Notes: generated from the letters alone by a model not told the origin. Positions 16,153-24,897 are shown, counted from the first letter of the stretch. The stretch is DNA of 35,363 nucleotides from an uncultured Spirochaetia bacterium (GCA_947038115.1 CAMQVF010000010.1:1-35363), one strand, 5' to 3'. Program-made: numbers and translations.

Positions 16153-17160
16153 ATGACTAAAAAAATACTTATAATAGGAATGAACTATATAGGGGACACT
16201 CTTTTTACTACACCGCTGATAAAAGCTTTATATAATTTTTATGATAAACCTATAATTGATATAGTAAATGGTGAACGTGGAATAGATATATTAAAAAATA
16301 ATCCTTATATACGTAAAGTTATAATAAATAAAAAAGAAAAAAAAGAGCAACAAGAGCTAATAAATAATCTAAAAAATGAAAAATATGACATCGGTTATGC
16401 AGCAACTCCTGCATTTTACGCCGCTCATTATTTATACAAAGCAAATATAAAAATAAGAGTTGGACTAGATAGCGAAATGCGAGGGTTCTTACTTAACCAT
16501 AAAACTAAATTCTTAAAACATAAAATGCATATTGTCGACTCAATTCTTTCTCCATTAAAAACACTTGGTATAGAAAACTACTCGACTAACCTTGAATTAT
16601 TTTTATCTGAAGAAGAAGAAACTTTTGGCAAAAACAATATAGGTAATTTGCAAAATGCATTGTTTGTGCATGCGGGTGCTACAAGATTATCTAAAAGATA
16701 TCCAACAGAATTATTCGCAAAAGTATTAGATCTTTTCTATGAAAAAACAAAAAGCCCAATTATATTAATAGGTAGCAATGAAGACATTAAATTATCAGAA
16801 GAGATAAAATCACATCTAAAAAATAAAAATATAATATCAAAAGATTTCACTGGCAAATTATCAATACGTGAAATGATAGCCTCATTAAAATTTGGAAGTA
16901 GTTTTATAGGCGGCGACAGTGCTCCGCTCCACATAGCAAATGCCCTAAACCTTAACACATTAGGAATATACGGCGACACATTGCCATTAATATACGGAGC
17001 TAGGGGTGAAAAGGCAGTTAATGTCAGCGGACGTGAACATTGCAAAGCATTAAAAAGCTATCACTGCGAGCATTTTAAAAGAGGATGTGCGACAATTGAA
17101 TGTCTAAAAAATATCAACTATAATCATCTAGCAGATATTTTGATAGAATTCTATAAATAA
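16153..17160 (+). CDS. Glycosyltransferase family 9 (heptosyltransferase-like)
   Basis: The 335-aa protein has the two-domain layout of family 9 glycosyltransferases, which transfer heptose or related sugars to lipid A core or lipooligosaccharide. KILIIGMNYIGDTLFTTPLIKAL at the N-terminus is the typical opening. The C-terminal donor-binding domain contains GSSFIGGDSAPLHIANAL and GIYGDTLPLIYGARG, as in ADP-heptose transferases. Several Cys near the C-terminus (EHCKALKSYHCEHF and GCATIECL) are common in this subfamily. The sugar donor is unknown. There is no good ribosome binding site, and the start lies 5 bases after the previous stop, so coupled translation is likely. Confidence 0.85.
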   Translation: MTKKILIIGMNYIGDTLFTTPLIKALYNFYDKPIIDIVNGERGIDILKNNPYIRKVIINKKEKKEQQELINNLKNEKYDIGYAATPAFYAAHYLYKANIKIRVGLDSEMRGFLLNHKTKFLKHKMHIVDSILSPLKTLGIENYSTNLELFLSEEEETFGKNNIGNLQNALFVHAGATRLSKRYPTELFAKVLDLFYEKTKSPIILIGSNEDIKLSEEIKSHLKNKNIISKDFTGKLSIREMIASLKFGSSFIGGDSAPLHIANALNLNTLGIYGDTLPLIYGARGEKAVNVSGREHCKALKSYHCEHFKRGCATIECLKNINYNHLADILIEFYK

Positions 17161-17161
17161 T

Positions 17162-17908
17162 TTAATAAAATGAATCAGGAACTTTTACATTTGTTAGTTC
17201 ATCAAGTCTACTTATAATTGCTTTTTGCACATCAAAGTTAATAGGCTCTTCATGCTCAAAATCATATCTAGTTGCTAAAAGAAGTGTTCTTTTTTCTTCA
17301 GAATAATTTCTCATTTTTCTATAAATTAAAGAAGTACGGAAGAGTGAAATTTTTCGTCTATATCCATTTTTATAAGATAAATTATAATTTTCTAGTGATA
17401 ATAGATTTTGATTTTTTTGGGTATAATGGCTCGCTAATCTAAAATAAATTCGTCCTCTGTCAGAGTCATCTACTTCATTAACGGCAAGCTCATTTATTCT
17501 CATTTCCATTTTTAAATACTTATCATTTTCTACTAACTTTTCATATATATCTAAAAGTTTAAAATAAGAATCAAGCTCATAAGCTGGAACAATTAAATTT
17601 TTCGCATTCATTATAGTTTTTTCATACTGACTTATAGCCATAGTATAGGCAGCAACACCACCCGGGCTAGACGGTTCGCCAGCTTGACTTTGATAAACTT
17701 CAGCTAACAAGTAGTAAGAATCCCCAACTTCAGGATAAATAATTATTACCTTGTTAAGTAAGTTCAGCGCATCCGCACTTTTATTTTGAGCAATAGCACG
17801 TTTTGCACGCCCTATAAAAACCCATGCAGGATCGGTTTGTGCGACAAGTGAACTTGCTGATAAAATACTAAATAGTATATAGAATAAAATAAATAAATAC
17901 TTTCTCAT
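17162..17908 (-). CDS. Exported TPR-repeat protein
   Basis: The N-terminus is a clear signal peptide (YLFILFYILFSILSASSLVAQ), with likely cleavage after VAQ. The mature 225 residues consist of helix-turn-helix repeats of the tetratricopeptide type, for example AKRAIAQNKSADALNLLNKV and GDSYYLLAEVYQSQ, which bind partner proteins. No catalytic motif is seen. The function is unknown, and a periplasmic scaffold is the simplest guess. The stop is one base from the stop of the convergent glycosyltransferase gene. Its ribosome binding site is weak. It lies 69 bases after map and may have its own promoter. Confidence 0.75.
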   Translation of the reverse strand: MRKYLFILFYILFSILSASSLVAQTDPAWVFIGRAKRAIAQNKSADALNLLNKVIIIYPEVGDSYYLLAEVYQSQAGEPSSPGGVAAYTMAISQYEKTIMNAKNLIVPAYELDSYFKLLDIYEKLVENDKYLKMEMRINELAVNEVDDSDRGRIYFRLASHYTQKNQNLLSLENYNLSYKNGYRRKISLFRTSLIYRKMRNYSEEKRTLLLATRYDFEHEEPINFDVQKAIISRLDELTNVKVPDSFY

Positions 17909-17977
17909 AATTTTCTTTTTATATTAATATAATCTTTGAATTACAATATCGGAAAAAATTAAGATAATATTCAAAAA

Positions 17978-18769
17978 TTATTTTAAATATTTATTGACAA
18001 CCGCATCATCTTCAAAGGCTGTGAGTATTTCAAAACCATTCTCTGTAACTAAGACAGTATGTTCATAATGCGCAGAAAGCGAGTCATCTTCAGTAACAAC
18101 AGTCCAATTATCGTCTGATATATATACGGCAGCTTTACCAACATTAATCATAGGTTCAATCGCCAAAACCATATTTGCTCGAAGAATAGGCCCAGTGCCA
18201 GCAATGCCTAAATTTGGAATGGCAGGCTGTTCATGGAGATTAGCACCTATGCCATGCCCTTGAAACTCACGCACCAAACTATAGCCAGCAGATTCTGCCG
18301 TCTTTTGAATAGCACTTGAAATGTCGCCTAAGTGAGCACCATCTTTAATTTGTTTTATTCCATTGAAAAATGACTCTTGAGTAATATCTACAAGGTCGCT
18401 TGCTTCTTTTGAAACTTCACCCACTTTATAGGTAAAAGCTCTATCGCTATGATAGCCTTGAAAATATACGCCAATATCTATTCCAACTATATCGCCATTT
18501 TTTAATTTATTATGTTTACGAGGTATGCCGTGAATAACCTCACTATTGATAGAAATACAACTAGAAGCAGGAAACGGCGGATTGCCATAACCCTTAAAAG
18601 AAGGTTTAGAATTCTTCTTTTTTATAATATCAAATATAAGTTTATCGATTTCTTTTGTAGATATTCCGTCTTCTATTACTTTCGAAACTTCCTCAAAAAC
18701 AAAAGCTAAAATATTCGCACTTTGCTTCATTATAGATATTTCTGTCGGTGTTTTTATTTTAATAGCCAC
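17978..18769 (-). CDS. map: Methionine aminopeptidase, type I
   Basis: Map removes the initiator methionine from new proteins and uses two divalent metal ions. All five metal ligands are visible: Asp98 in VGIDIG, Asp109 in YHSDRAF, His172 in QGHGIG, Glu205 in LAIEPM and Glu236 in AHYEHT. The substrate-site His80 lies in SEVIHGIP. At 263 aa with no N-terminal zinc finger it is a type Ia enzyme. It starts 16 bases after the bactofilin gene on the same strand, so the two are probably cotranscribed. Confidence 0.97.
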   Translation of the reverse strand: MAIKIKTPTEISIMKQSANILAFVFEEVSKVIEDGISTKEIDKLIFDIIKKKNSKPSFKGYGNPPFPASSCISINSEVIHGIPRKHNKLKNGDIVGIDIGVYFQGYHSDRAFTYKVGEVSKEASDLVDITQESFFNGIKQIKDGAHLGDISSAIQKTAESAGYSLVREFQGHGIGANLHEQPAIPNLGIAGTGPILRANMVLAIEPMINVGKAAVYISDDNWTVVTEDDSLSAHYEHTVLVTENGFEILTAFEDDAVVNKYLK

Positions 18770-18785
18770 TGATTATTTCTCTTCC

Positions 18786-19196
18786 TTAATCTTTAGATTT
18801 TTCATCTTTTAGCTTAGAAAGTCCACTGAATGACTCTTCAACAATATTGCTAGCATCTCTCTTTTGTCCACCAGTAATATTCAAAGAACCTTGCACAACG
18901 ACACCGTCTGTCATATGAATTTTAGGAGCTTCAATGTTTCCCAAAACCCGACCAGTCTCAAGTAAAAGCACATCACCTTTCGACTTAATATCACCTATAA
19001 GTGTGCCCGCAATAGTAACCTCTTCGGCATTAATGCAAGTTTTTACTTTACCTTCAGCACCAATGATCAAGTGCCCCTCGGTATTAAGATCACCTTCAAA
19101 GCGACCATTTATCTGCAAAGACCCAGCAACTTTCATAGTTCCTATAAAAGAAGAACCTTCACCAATAATGCTATTTATATCATCTATTCTTGCCAC
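18786..19196 (-). CDS. Bactofilin (polymer-forming cytoskeletal protein)
   Basis: Bactofilins form stable beta-helical filaments that organise cell shape, often by placing peptidoglycan enzymes. The core, about residues 12-115, is a run of short beta-repeat turns such as GTMKVAGSLQINGRFEGDLNTEGHL and GDIKSKGDVLLLETGRVLGNIEAP, flanked by short polar ends. The start is a GTG at 19196 (VARIDDINS), preceded at six bases by GGAG. The frame is open to an ATG at 19244, but that start lies at or before the predicted transcription start. The protein is then about 136 aa, normal for the family. Confidence 0.92.
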   Translation of the reverse strand: MARIDDINSIIGEGSSFIGTMKVAGSLQINGRFEGDLNTEGHLIIGAEGKVKTCINAEEVTIAGTLIGDIKSKGDVLLLETGRVLGNIEAPKIHMTDGVVVQGSLNITGGQKRDASNIVEESFSGLSKLKDEKSKD

Positions 19197-19224
19197 TATA
19201 AACTCCAATAATATTATATTTCTT

Positions 19225-19252
19225 ATTGTACTAATATAAACCAAAAAGTCAA
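19225..19252 (-). promoter_or_regulatory. Promoter of bactofilin-map
   Basis: On the minus strand TTGACT (19252-19247), a 16-base spacer and TACAAT (19230-19225) lie about 28 bases before the GTG start of the bactofilin gene. The position excludes the longer ATG start at 19244, which would lie inside the promoter. It is divergent from the rpmB promoter. Confidence 0.6.
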
Positions 19253-19269
19253 GAACATAATATAAATAC

Positions 19270-19297
19270 TTGACTTAATTTACTTTTCATATATAAT
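19270..19297 (+). promoter_or_regulatory. Promoter of rpmB-ispH
   Basis: TTGACT at 19270-19275, a 16-base spacer and TATAAT at 19292-19297 lie 40 bases before the rpmB ATG. GAGGAG just upstream of that ATG gives a strong ribosome binding site. Confidence 0.65.
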
Positions 19298-19336
19298 CTT
19301 TAAACTTATAGGATTGAATTTAATGAGGAGTAATAC

Positions 19337-19525
19337 ATGGCGAGAATATGTGAAATATGTGGCAAAGGGAATCAAACTGGACATAGTGTCAGCCACTCTA
19401 ATGTAAAAACTAAACGTGTTTTTCATGCTAATTTGCAGAATATAAAAATTAATTTAAATGGCACTATTAAAAGAGCCAAAGTTTGTACTAGCTGTATTAA
19501 AGGTAATAAAATACAAAAAAAATAA
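19337..19525 (+). CDS. rpmB: Large-subunit ribosomal protein bL28
   Basis: The 62-aa protein starts [21 protein letters not shown] and has a second Cys pair in CTSCIK, so it is the zinc-binding (four-cysteine) form of L28. The central [15 protein letters not shown] is the typical rRNA-contact segment. GAGGAG upstream of the ATG is strong. Its stop is one base from the ispH ATG, so the two genes are translated from one message. Confidence 0.97.
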   Translation: MARICEICGKGNQTGHSVSHSNVKTKRVFHANLQNIKINLNGTIKRAKVCTSCIKGNKIQKK

Positions 19526-19526
19526 T

Positions 19527-20387
19527 ATGAATATTGAGATTGGAAAGTTTGCTGGTTTTTGTGATGGTGTAAAACATGCTGTCGAGCAATCGTTTTATCA
19601 TGCTGCAAAGACTAGCGACACTATTTATGTCGACGGCAATTTAATACATAATCCACAAACTTTAGATTTATTAAAAAAAAGTGGTGTAGAAACTTTAACT
19701 GACAGCGAGGACATGAGCATATTAAGTGGTAAAACAGTTATAGTTCGTGCACATGGAGTATCGCCTGAAAGAAGAGAACAGTTAAAAAGCCACGCAAGCA
19801 ATATCATAAACCTTACATGCAAATATGTATCTCGTGCTCAAGGGATAGTTAAAAAATATAGCAATAATGGCTATAGAATTATAATCATAGGCAATTCTAA
19901 ACATCCAGAAATAATAGGTGTTGTTGGATTTGCATCTAAAGATAATACCTTTGTAATATCAAAAGAAGAAGATATTAATCTACTCCCAGAGCACTCACAA
20001 AAAACATTAGTAATTGCACAAACCACATTAGAAAAATCAACCTTCGATAGACTTGTATCTTTATTACAAGAAAAATATAACACTAAAGACATTCGCGTAA
20101 AAAATACTATATGTAACGCTACAGAAATAAGGCAAAAAGAAGTTGTTGACATAGCAAATAGAAACGATGTTGTTTTGATTATAGGTGGATTCGAAAGTAG
20201 TAATACAAAAAATCTTTACAAAATAGCGTCTTCAATAAAACCGTCATTCTATATAGAATTTAAAGAAGACCTAGAGAAAATAGATTTGTCTATATACAAT
20301 AATATAGGAATTATGGCAGGAGCATCAACGCCTGATTGGGTGATAAAAGAAATAGCAAACGAAATAGAAAGTAAATACTCTATTTAA
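19527..20387 (+). CDS. ispH: 4-hydroxy-3-methylbut-2-enyl diphosphate reductase
   Basis: IspH (LytB) is the last enzyme of the MEP isoprenoid pathway and reduces HMBPP to IPP and DMAPP with an iron-sulfur cluster. The cluster cysteines are Cys12 (GFCDGVKHAV), Cys98 (NLTCKYVS) and Cys196 (NTICNATEIRQ). His41 in HNP and His76 in RAHGV are substrate ligands. The 286-aa length is normal. The ATG at 19527 is chosen. A longer frame from 19458 would add 23 residues read out of frame through rpmB. The gene ends in a 4-base overlap with the convergent DUF4912 gene. Confidence 0.96.
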   Translation: MNIEIGKFAGFCDGVKHAVEQSFYHAAKTSDTIYVDGNLIHNPQTLDLLKKSGVETLTDSEDMSILSGKTVIVRAHGVSPERREQLKSHASNIINLTCKYVSRAQGIVKKYSNNGYRIIIIGNSKHPEIIGVVGFASKDNTFVISKEEDINLLPEHSQKTLVIAQTTLEKSTFDRLVSLLQEKYNTKDIRVKNTICNATEIRQKEVVDIANRNDVVLIIGGFESSNTKNLYKIASSIKPSFYIEFKEDLEKIDLSIYNNIGIMAGASTPDWVIKEIANEIESKYSI

Positions 20388-21136
20388 TTAATATCTCTCT
20401 TTTTAAGCAAAGAAATTGATCCGCCGACATAACTCTCTGAATCTAAAAGTTCCATTATACTTGCTGATGACAAGCTAACTCTAAAAGAACGTTGAGTAGA
20501 AAGCGTTTTTACGATATCCTCATTAATCATCCACTCATCATCATAAACAGTACTTATCGAGTCACGTGGTGAATAAGTTATATTACTTCTAACAATAACC
20601 TTAAAAATGCCGTCTTCGTAATATCCAAGTTCAGCAATAAAGTAAGCATTAGGATTATGAAGATTAATATAATAATCGCCAAAAATATTTCCAACACTAA
20701 CTTCTACATGTTCTTTATGAGCACTAAGGTCGATATCATTAATTCTAAAAATTTTAACTTTTAACTGTTTAGATACTATATTATGACTAATCGAGTCAGC
20801 ATCAGAGATATCCCAATAAAAATAACACCAATCAGGGTCTCTCATAATAAGGCTAATTTTAGTCTCATTATAACGAATAGGCAACTCACGTACTATATCT
20901 ATATTATCAGGAATATATTCTTCAGGTATACTTTCAAGAACAATAGCCTCTTTAGGCGTATCTATTTTAGATTTTTTTACAGATGTTTTTTTGACAGGCG
21001 TACTAGTTTTCGATTCAGCCTTTTTTTTACTTACCGTTTTTTTTGCCACAACTTTCTTTTTAGATATGCCCTCAGTTTCCACTAGCGAATCATCACTATC
21101 TAAAACTTTTTTCACACTCTTTTTAGTAACAGCCAT
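20384..21136 (-). CDS. DUF4912 protein with lysine-rich N-terminal region
   Basis: Residues of about 70-200 match the DUF4912 pattern, with RDPDWCYFYWDISD at the start and a beta-rich remainder (YFIAELGYYEDGIFKVIVRSN). The function of this domain is unknown to me. The first 60 residues are low-complexity and rich in Lys, Ser, Thr and Val with repeated KK pairs, resembling the tail of histone H1-like proteins, and suggest nucleic acid or acidic-partner binding. The start is the ATG at 21136 (MAVTKK), preceded by GGAGG at five bases. An in-frame ATG at 21160 is less likely. Confidence 0.78.
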   Translation of the reverse strand: MAVTKKSVKKVLDSDDSLVETEGISKKKVVAKKTVSKKKAESKTSTPVKKTSVKKSKIDTPKEAIVLESIPEEYIPDNIDIVRELPIRYNETKISLIMRDPDWCYFYWDISDADSISHNIVSKQLKVKIFRINDIDLSAHKEHVEVSVGNIFGDYYINLHNPNAYFIAELGYYEDGIFKVIVRSNITYSPRDSISTVYDDEWMINEDIVKTLSTQRSFRVSLSSASIMELLDSESYVGGSISLLKKRDIN

Positions 21137-21250
21137 AAAAACCTCCAAAAAATCAGACACAAATACTGTAATAATTTTAACAAATTAAATCATATATTCT
21201 AATCCGAAAACAAAACTCATGAAACGTAAAGTATAAACACTATATCAAAT

Positions 21251-21290
21251 TAATTAAAAAATATCAAATTTCTAATTAAAAAATATCAAA
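21251..21290. repeat. 18-bp direct repeat at the 3' end of mmdB
   Basis: TAATTAAAAAATATCAAA occurs at 21251-21268 and again at 21273-21290, 22 bases apart. The second copy covers the last codons and stop of mmdB, so the first looks like a 22-base tandem duplication of the gene end. Confidence 0.85.
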
Positions 21291-22405
21291 AATATTCCAG
21301 CACAAATCGCACCCGATATAATGCCCGCAGTATTTACAGCCATAGCATGAAGAAGTAAGCAGTTTGATGATTTAACTTCTTGGGCAAATAAATGGGCTGA
21401 CCATGATGGAACAGGAAATGCACTAATACCCGCTGATCCTATTATTGGATTAACAGAACCTTTTGTTAGAACATTAATTACTTTAGCAGTTATTATACCC
21501 ATACTTGTACTTAAAACAAATGACAAAAATCCAAATGATAATATAAAAAAAGTATCCAAAGTTATAAATGTCTTCGCATAAGCACTAGACCCTATCGCAA
21601 TACCCACAGCTATTGTAAGCATATCACGAATAGCTTTTTGTATAGTTATTGGCAATATATCGATAATATCAGCTTCTCTTAAAATATTTCCAAACATTAA
21701 AGCACCTATTAAAGGAAAAGCATTCGAAAGAAAAATTCCGCAAATAGACATAGCGATGACAGAAAATATAATCTTTTCCCCACGAGACACATGGCGTAAA
21801 TAAGGCATAGAAACTCTACGCTCTTTTTCAGTTGTAAGCAAATATATTAACTTCGGCTGTATAACTGGTAGAAATCCTATATAAAGATAAGCAGCTATTG
21901 TTATTGCCGCAAAATTACTTGGTGAAAGTAGTGCTGATAAATACATGCCCATAGCACCATCGGCTGAGCCTATTATCGCTGTTGCTGCAGAAGTTTGAAG
22001 ATCAATTCCTGTATATTTTCCTAAAGACCCCATAAGCAAAAAAACAGCAAATATTCCAACTTGACTACTTGCTCCTATAAAAAAGTTTTTAGGATCGGCT
22101 AAAATTAGACCTAAATCTATCATCGTTCCTACTGCGAAAAATATTAATACTGGATAAACACCAGACAACGCACCTTCAACCATTATAGAAGTTGTTCTAT
22201 CTATAACACTCGCTGTGATGTATGGAAGAGGCAAGTTTACCGCAAGCATACCAACACCCATAGGCAGTAAAAGTAATGGACTTTGTTTATGATATACTGC
22301 TCTAAATATTAAAACAGCTGATATTAAAATCATTATAATATTACCGACTGAAGGAAAAGAAAGCCCTGAAAGTAAGTAATTCAAGTCGATATTTAAGTTA
22401 TTCAT
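21272..22405 (-). CDS. mmdB: Sodium-pumping acyl-CoA decarboxylase, beta subunit
   Basis: The beta subunit decarboxylates carboxybiotin and uses the energy to export sodium. It is a 377-aa polytopic membrane protein with about nine hydrophobic segments. GSADGAMGMYLSALLSP contains Asp149, at the place of the sodium-binding Asp203 of OadB from Klebsiella. NPIIGSAGISAFPVPSW near residue 335 is the second conserved sodium-site motif. The operon order (carboxyltransferase, small membrane subunit, biotin protein, beta subunit) and the PCC-beta-like partner fit methylmalonyl-CoA decarboxylase better than oxaloacetate decarboxylase, but glutaconyl-CoA is possible. AGGGG upstream of the ATG. It is the last gene of the operon. 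Confidence 0.93.
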   Translation of the reverse strand: MNNLNIDLNYLLSGLSFPSVGNIIMILISAVLIFRAVYHKQSPLLLLPMGVGMLAVNLPLPYITASVIDRTTSIMVEGALSGVYPVLIFFAVGTMIDLGLILADPKNFFIGASSQVGIFAVFLLMGSLGKYTGIDLQTSAATAIIGSADGAMGMYLSALLSPSNFAAITIAAYLYIGFLPVIQPKLIYLLTTEKERRVSMPYLRHVSRGEKIIFSVIAMSICGIFLSNAFPLIGALMFGNILREADIIDILPITIQKAIRDMLTIAVGIAIGSSAYAKTFITLDTFFILSFGFLSFVLSTSMGIITAKVINVLTKGSVNPIIGSAGISAFPVPSWSAHLFAQEVKSSNCLLLHAMAVNTAGIISGAICAGIFLIFFN

Positions 22406-22421
22406 CGTATATAAACCCCTA

Positions 22422-22826
22422 TTAACCTATTTGTAAAAGAATTTCACCTTCAACAACAGATGCACCCTTGTCAACATTTATAGATTTAACAATTCCTGAT
22501 ACAGAAGAAGTAATTTCATTTTCCATTTTCATAGCTTCAAGAATTAAAAGAATATCTCCTTCTTTCACCTGATCGCCAACCGCTACATTAAAAGACAAAA
22601 TAGTTCCGGGCATAACCGCTTTTACAGAAGTAGCACCCGCTATATTCTCATTAACAGGTTTAGGATCTGCAGATACTTTTTGTTCCTCGACAGGTTTAGC
22701 AACTGGTTGAGGCGTAACCTCTTTAACAGGTATTGCTTGCACTGGCGCAGACACTTTAACACCTTGAACCTCTTCAACTGCAACATCATATGATTTTCCA
22801 TTGACTGTTATTTTATATTGTTTCAT
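22422..22826 (-). CDS. mmdC: Biotin carboxyl carrier subunit
   Basis: This 134-aa protein carries the biotin that shuttles CO2 between the carboxyltransferase and the beta subunit. Residues 1-20 form a small beta domain (YKITVNGKSYDVAVEEV). Residues of about 25-65 are a flexible Pro/Ala/Lys/Val linker. The rest is the biotinyl domain, with EAMKMEN and the biotin lysine Lys100. AGGAG upstream of the ATG. It is 29 bases after mmdD and 16 before mmdB. Confidence 0.95.
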   Translation of the reverse strand: MKQYKITVNGKSYDVAVEEVQGVKVSAPVQAIPVKEVTPQPVAKPVEEQKVSADPKPVNENIAGATSVKAVMPGTILSFNVAVGDQVKEGDILLILEAMKMENEITSSVSGIVKSINVDKGASVVEGEILLQIG

Positions 22827-22855
22827 TAATCATTCTCCTAAAGTATTTAAGTTTA

Positions 22856-23176
22856 TTATCTTATACCCATTCTTCTAAAACGCTCAACCATGCCCCAAGC
22901 AGGTGTTGACGCTTCTGTTACAGATTTAATTCTAAACGAGTTGACGCTTGCTCCAGTATAACTACTTATAGCAGCACTTATTACAGCAACCAAAGCTTCA
23001 TCATCGACTAAGTCTTTAGTTTTATTTTTTTCTATTACTTTAAGTCTTTCTTCTTCTTTAATTCTATTTCTACCTTTAAAAATAATACCTAAAATTAAAG
23101 ACAAAATATAAAAAGTGATAGAAGACAAAAGTATAAAAACAAGACCAAACATAGATATATTATACACATTCGACAT
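22856..23176 (-). CDS. mmdD: Decarboxylase small membrane subunit (OadG/MmdD family)
   Basis: A 106-aa protein with one membrane helix at about residues 9-32 (MFGLVFILLSSITFYILSLI), a charged linker, and a C-terminal EALVAVISAAISSY followed by WGMVERFRRMG, typical of OadG/MmdD subunits. It assembles the peripheral carboxyltransferase onto the membrane beta subunit. It starts 11 bases after mmdA with AGGAG upstream. Confidence 0.88.
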   Translation of the reverse strand: MSNVYNISMFGLVFILLSSITFYILSLILGIIFKGRNRIKEEERLKVIEKNKTKDLVDDEALVAVISAAISSYTGASVNSFRIKSVTEASTPAWGMVERFRRMGIR

Positions 23177-23187
23177 ATAAGAAACTC

Positions 23188-24732
23188 CTATAATGGAATA
23201 TTACCATGTTTTCTTGGCACATGAGATTCTCTCTTTCCCGCAAGCATAGTTAAAGCATTAATGATTTTAACTCTTGATTCTCTAGGATCTATAATTTCAT
23301 CGACATAACCTCTAATCGCTGCTCTATAAGGATTAGCAAATTGAGATTTATAATCATCAATTTTATCAGCTCTAGTAGCTACAGGATCACTCGACTCATC
23401 GATGTCTTTTTTAAATATAATATTAGCAGCACCTTCAGGACCCATAACAGCTATTTCCGCTGAAGGCCAAGCATAAACCATGTCAGCACCCAAATGTTTC
23501 GAGCACATAGCAATATAAGCACCGCCATAAGCCTTTCTAACAATAAGTGTAATCTTTGGAACTGTAGCCTCTGAATAAGCATAAAGTATTTTAGCACCAT
23601 GGCGAATAACTCCGCTATGCTCTTGCCCCACACCCGGCAAATAACCACCAGTATCTGTTATTGTAACCAAAGGAATATTGAAACTATCACAAAATCTAAT
23701 GAACCTAGCTGCCTTATCACCTGCATTAATATCTAAAGCACCCGCCATAACTTTTGGCTGATTAGCAATAATACCAACCGAACGTCCATCGAAATGAGCA
23801 AAACCTACGACAATATTTTCAGCAAAAATTGGTTGAATCTCAAAGAACTTTGCATCATCAACTATTTTAAATATAATATCTCGAACATCATAAGGTTTAT
23901 TTGACTTGCTAGGTAAAACCAAAGCAAGGCTATCATCAAGCCTAGTAGCACTATCATTTGTAGGCACTAACGGAGCATCTTCTAAATTATTTTGAGGTAT
24001 GTATGAAAGTAATTCCTTAACACCTTCAATTGTAGAAGCCTCATTGGCAAACATTTTTGAAGCAACCCCAGATATTTTGCTATGAACATAAGCACCACCA
24101 AGTTCTTCAGCACTAACATTTTCTCCTGTTACAGCTTTAATAACTTGTGGACCTGTAATAAACATATTAGAAGTTTTATCAACCATGAAAGAGAAGTCAG
24201 TCAAAGCAGGCGAATAAACCGCACCGCCAGCACAAGGCCCCATTATTACAGACACTTGTGGCACAACTCCTGAAGCCTGAACATTTCTATAAAAAATGTC
24301 TCCATAACCTCGTAACGAGTCGATGCCTTCTTGAATTCTCGCACCACCCGAATCATTTATTCCAACACAAGGAGCACCCATTTTTACAGATAACTCCATA
24401 ACTTTACATATCTTCGCCGCATGCATCTGCCCCAATGACCCACCAATAACAGTAAAGTCTTGTGCTTAAATATAAATAAGCCTGCCATTTACAGTGCCAT
24501 AACCAGTTACAACACCTTCAGCTTCTGCTTGAATTTCATCCATACCAAAATCATTACATCTATGTTCCACAAAAGCATCGATTTCAGAAAAAGAACCTTC
24601 ATCTAAAAGCATATTAATTCGCTCTCTAGCAGTCATTTTACCTTTAGAGTGCTGTGCTGCTATTCTTTTCGTACCACCACCAGATTCAATTTTTAGTTTT
24701 CTTGTTTTAAGATCTTCTATTTTTTCTTGCAT
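23188..24732 (-). pseudogene. mmdA: Acyl-CoA carboxyltransferase alpha subunit, interrupted by an in-frame TAA
   Basis: The gene encodes the carboxyltransferase (PCC-beta type, about 515 codons) that moves CO2 from an acyl-CoA, probably methylmalonyl-CoA, to biotin. A TAA at 24468-24466 stops it after 88 residues (GRLIYI-stop-AQDFTVIGGSLG). The frame is the same on both sides and nothing is missing, so this is a single nonsense codon and not a frameshift. Relatives typically have Phe there. Downstream, GINDSGGARIQEG, MGPCAGGAVYSPALTDF, IANQPKVMAGALDI and the final RKHGNIPL are intact. A TTG at 24435 could restart translation weakly. It may be a real pseudogene, a sequencing error or rare readthrough. 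It is first in the mmdADCB order. Confidence 0.85.
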
Positions 24733-24792
24733 TTTATAAATCCTATTTTAAGACTTAAATTTTACTATTAACATATTATCATGCTTGTTTTT

Positions 24793-24821
24793 ATAGTACA
24801 CTATTTAAAGTAGTTTTGCAA
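24793..24821 (-). promoter_or_regulatory. Promoter of the mmd operon
   Basis: On the minus strand TTGCAA (24821-24816), a 17-base spacer and TACTAT (24798-24793) lie about 60 bases before the mmdA ATG at 24732. AGGA is the ribosome binding site. The boxes are moderate matches. Confidence 0.45.
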
Positions 24822-24897
24822 TTGTTTATTTGAACTTTTGTATATTCTAACATTTCAGTCGGAAAGTCTTATTTCACTTGTCACAATAAATAAAGAC

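Noticed and set aside
19458-19526. 23-residue N-terminal extension of IspH
   Set aside because: It is read out of frame through rpmB, and the standard IspH start with Cys12 fits the ATG at 19527.
23188-24435. Separate carboxyltransferase gene starting at the TTG at 24435
   Set aside because: It is in the same frame as the 24732-24466 part, lacks the conserved N-terminal region and has no clear ribosome binding site, so both parts are one interrupted gene.
24466-24468. Programmed frameshift in mmdA
   Set aside because: The frame is identical before and after the stop, so no frame change is needed.
21272-24732. Oxaloacetate decarboxylase operon
   Set aside because: The alpha component is a PCC-beta-type acyl-CoA carboxyltransferase and not the pyruvate-carboxylase-like OadA.
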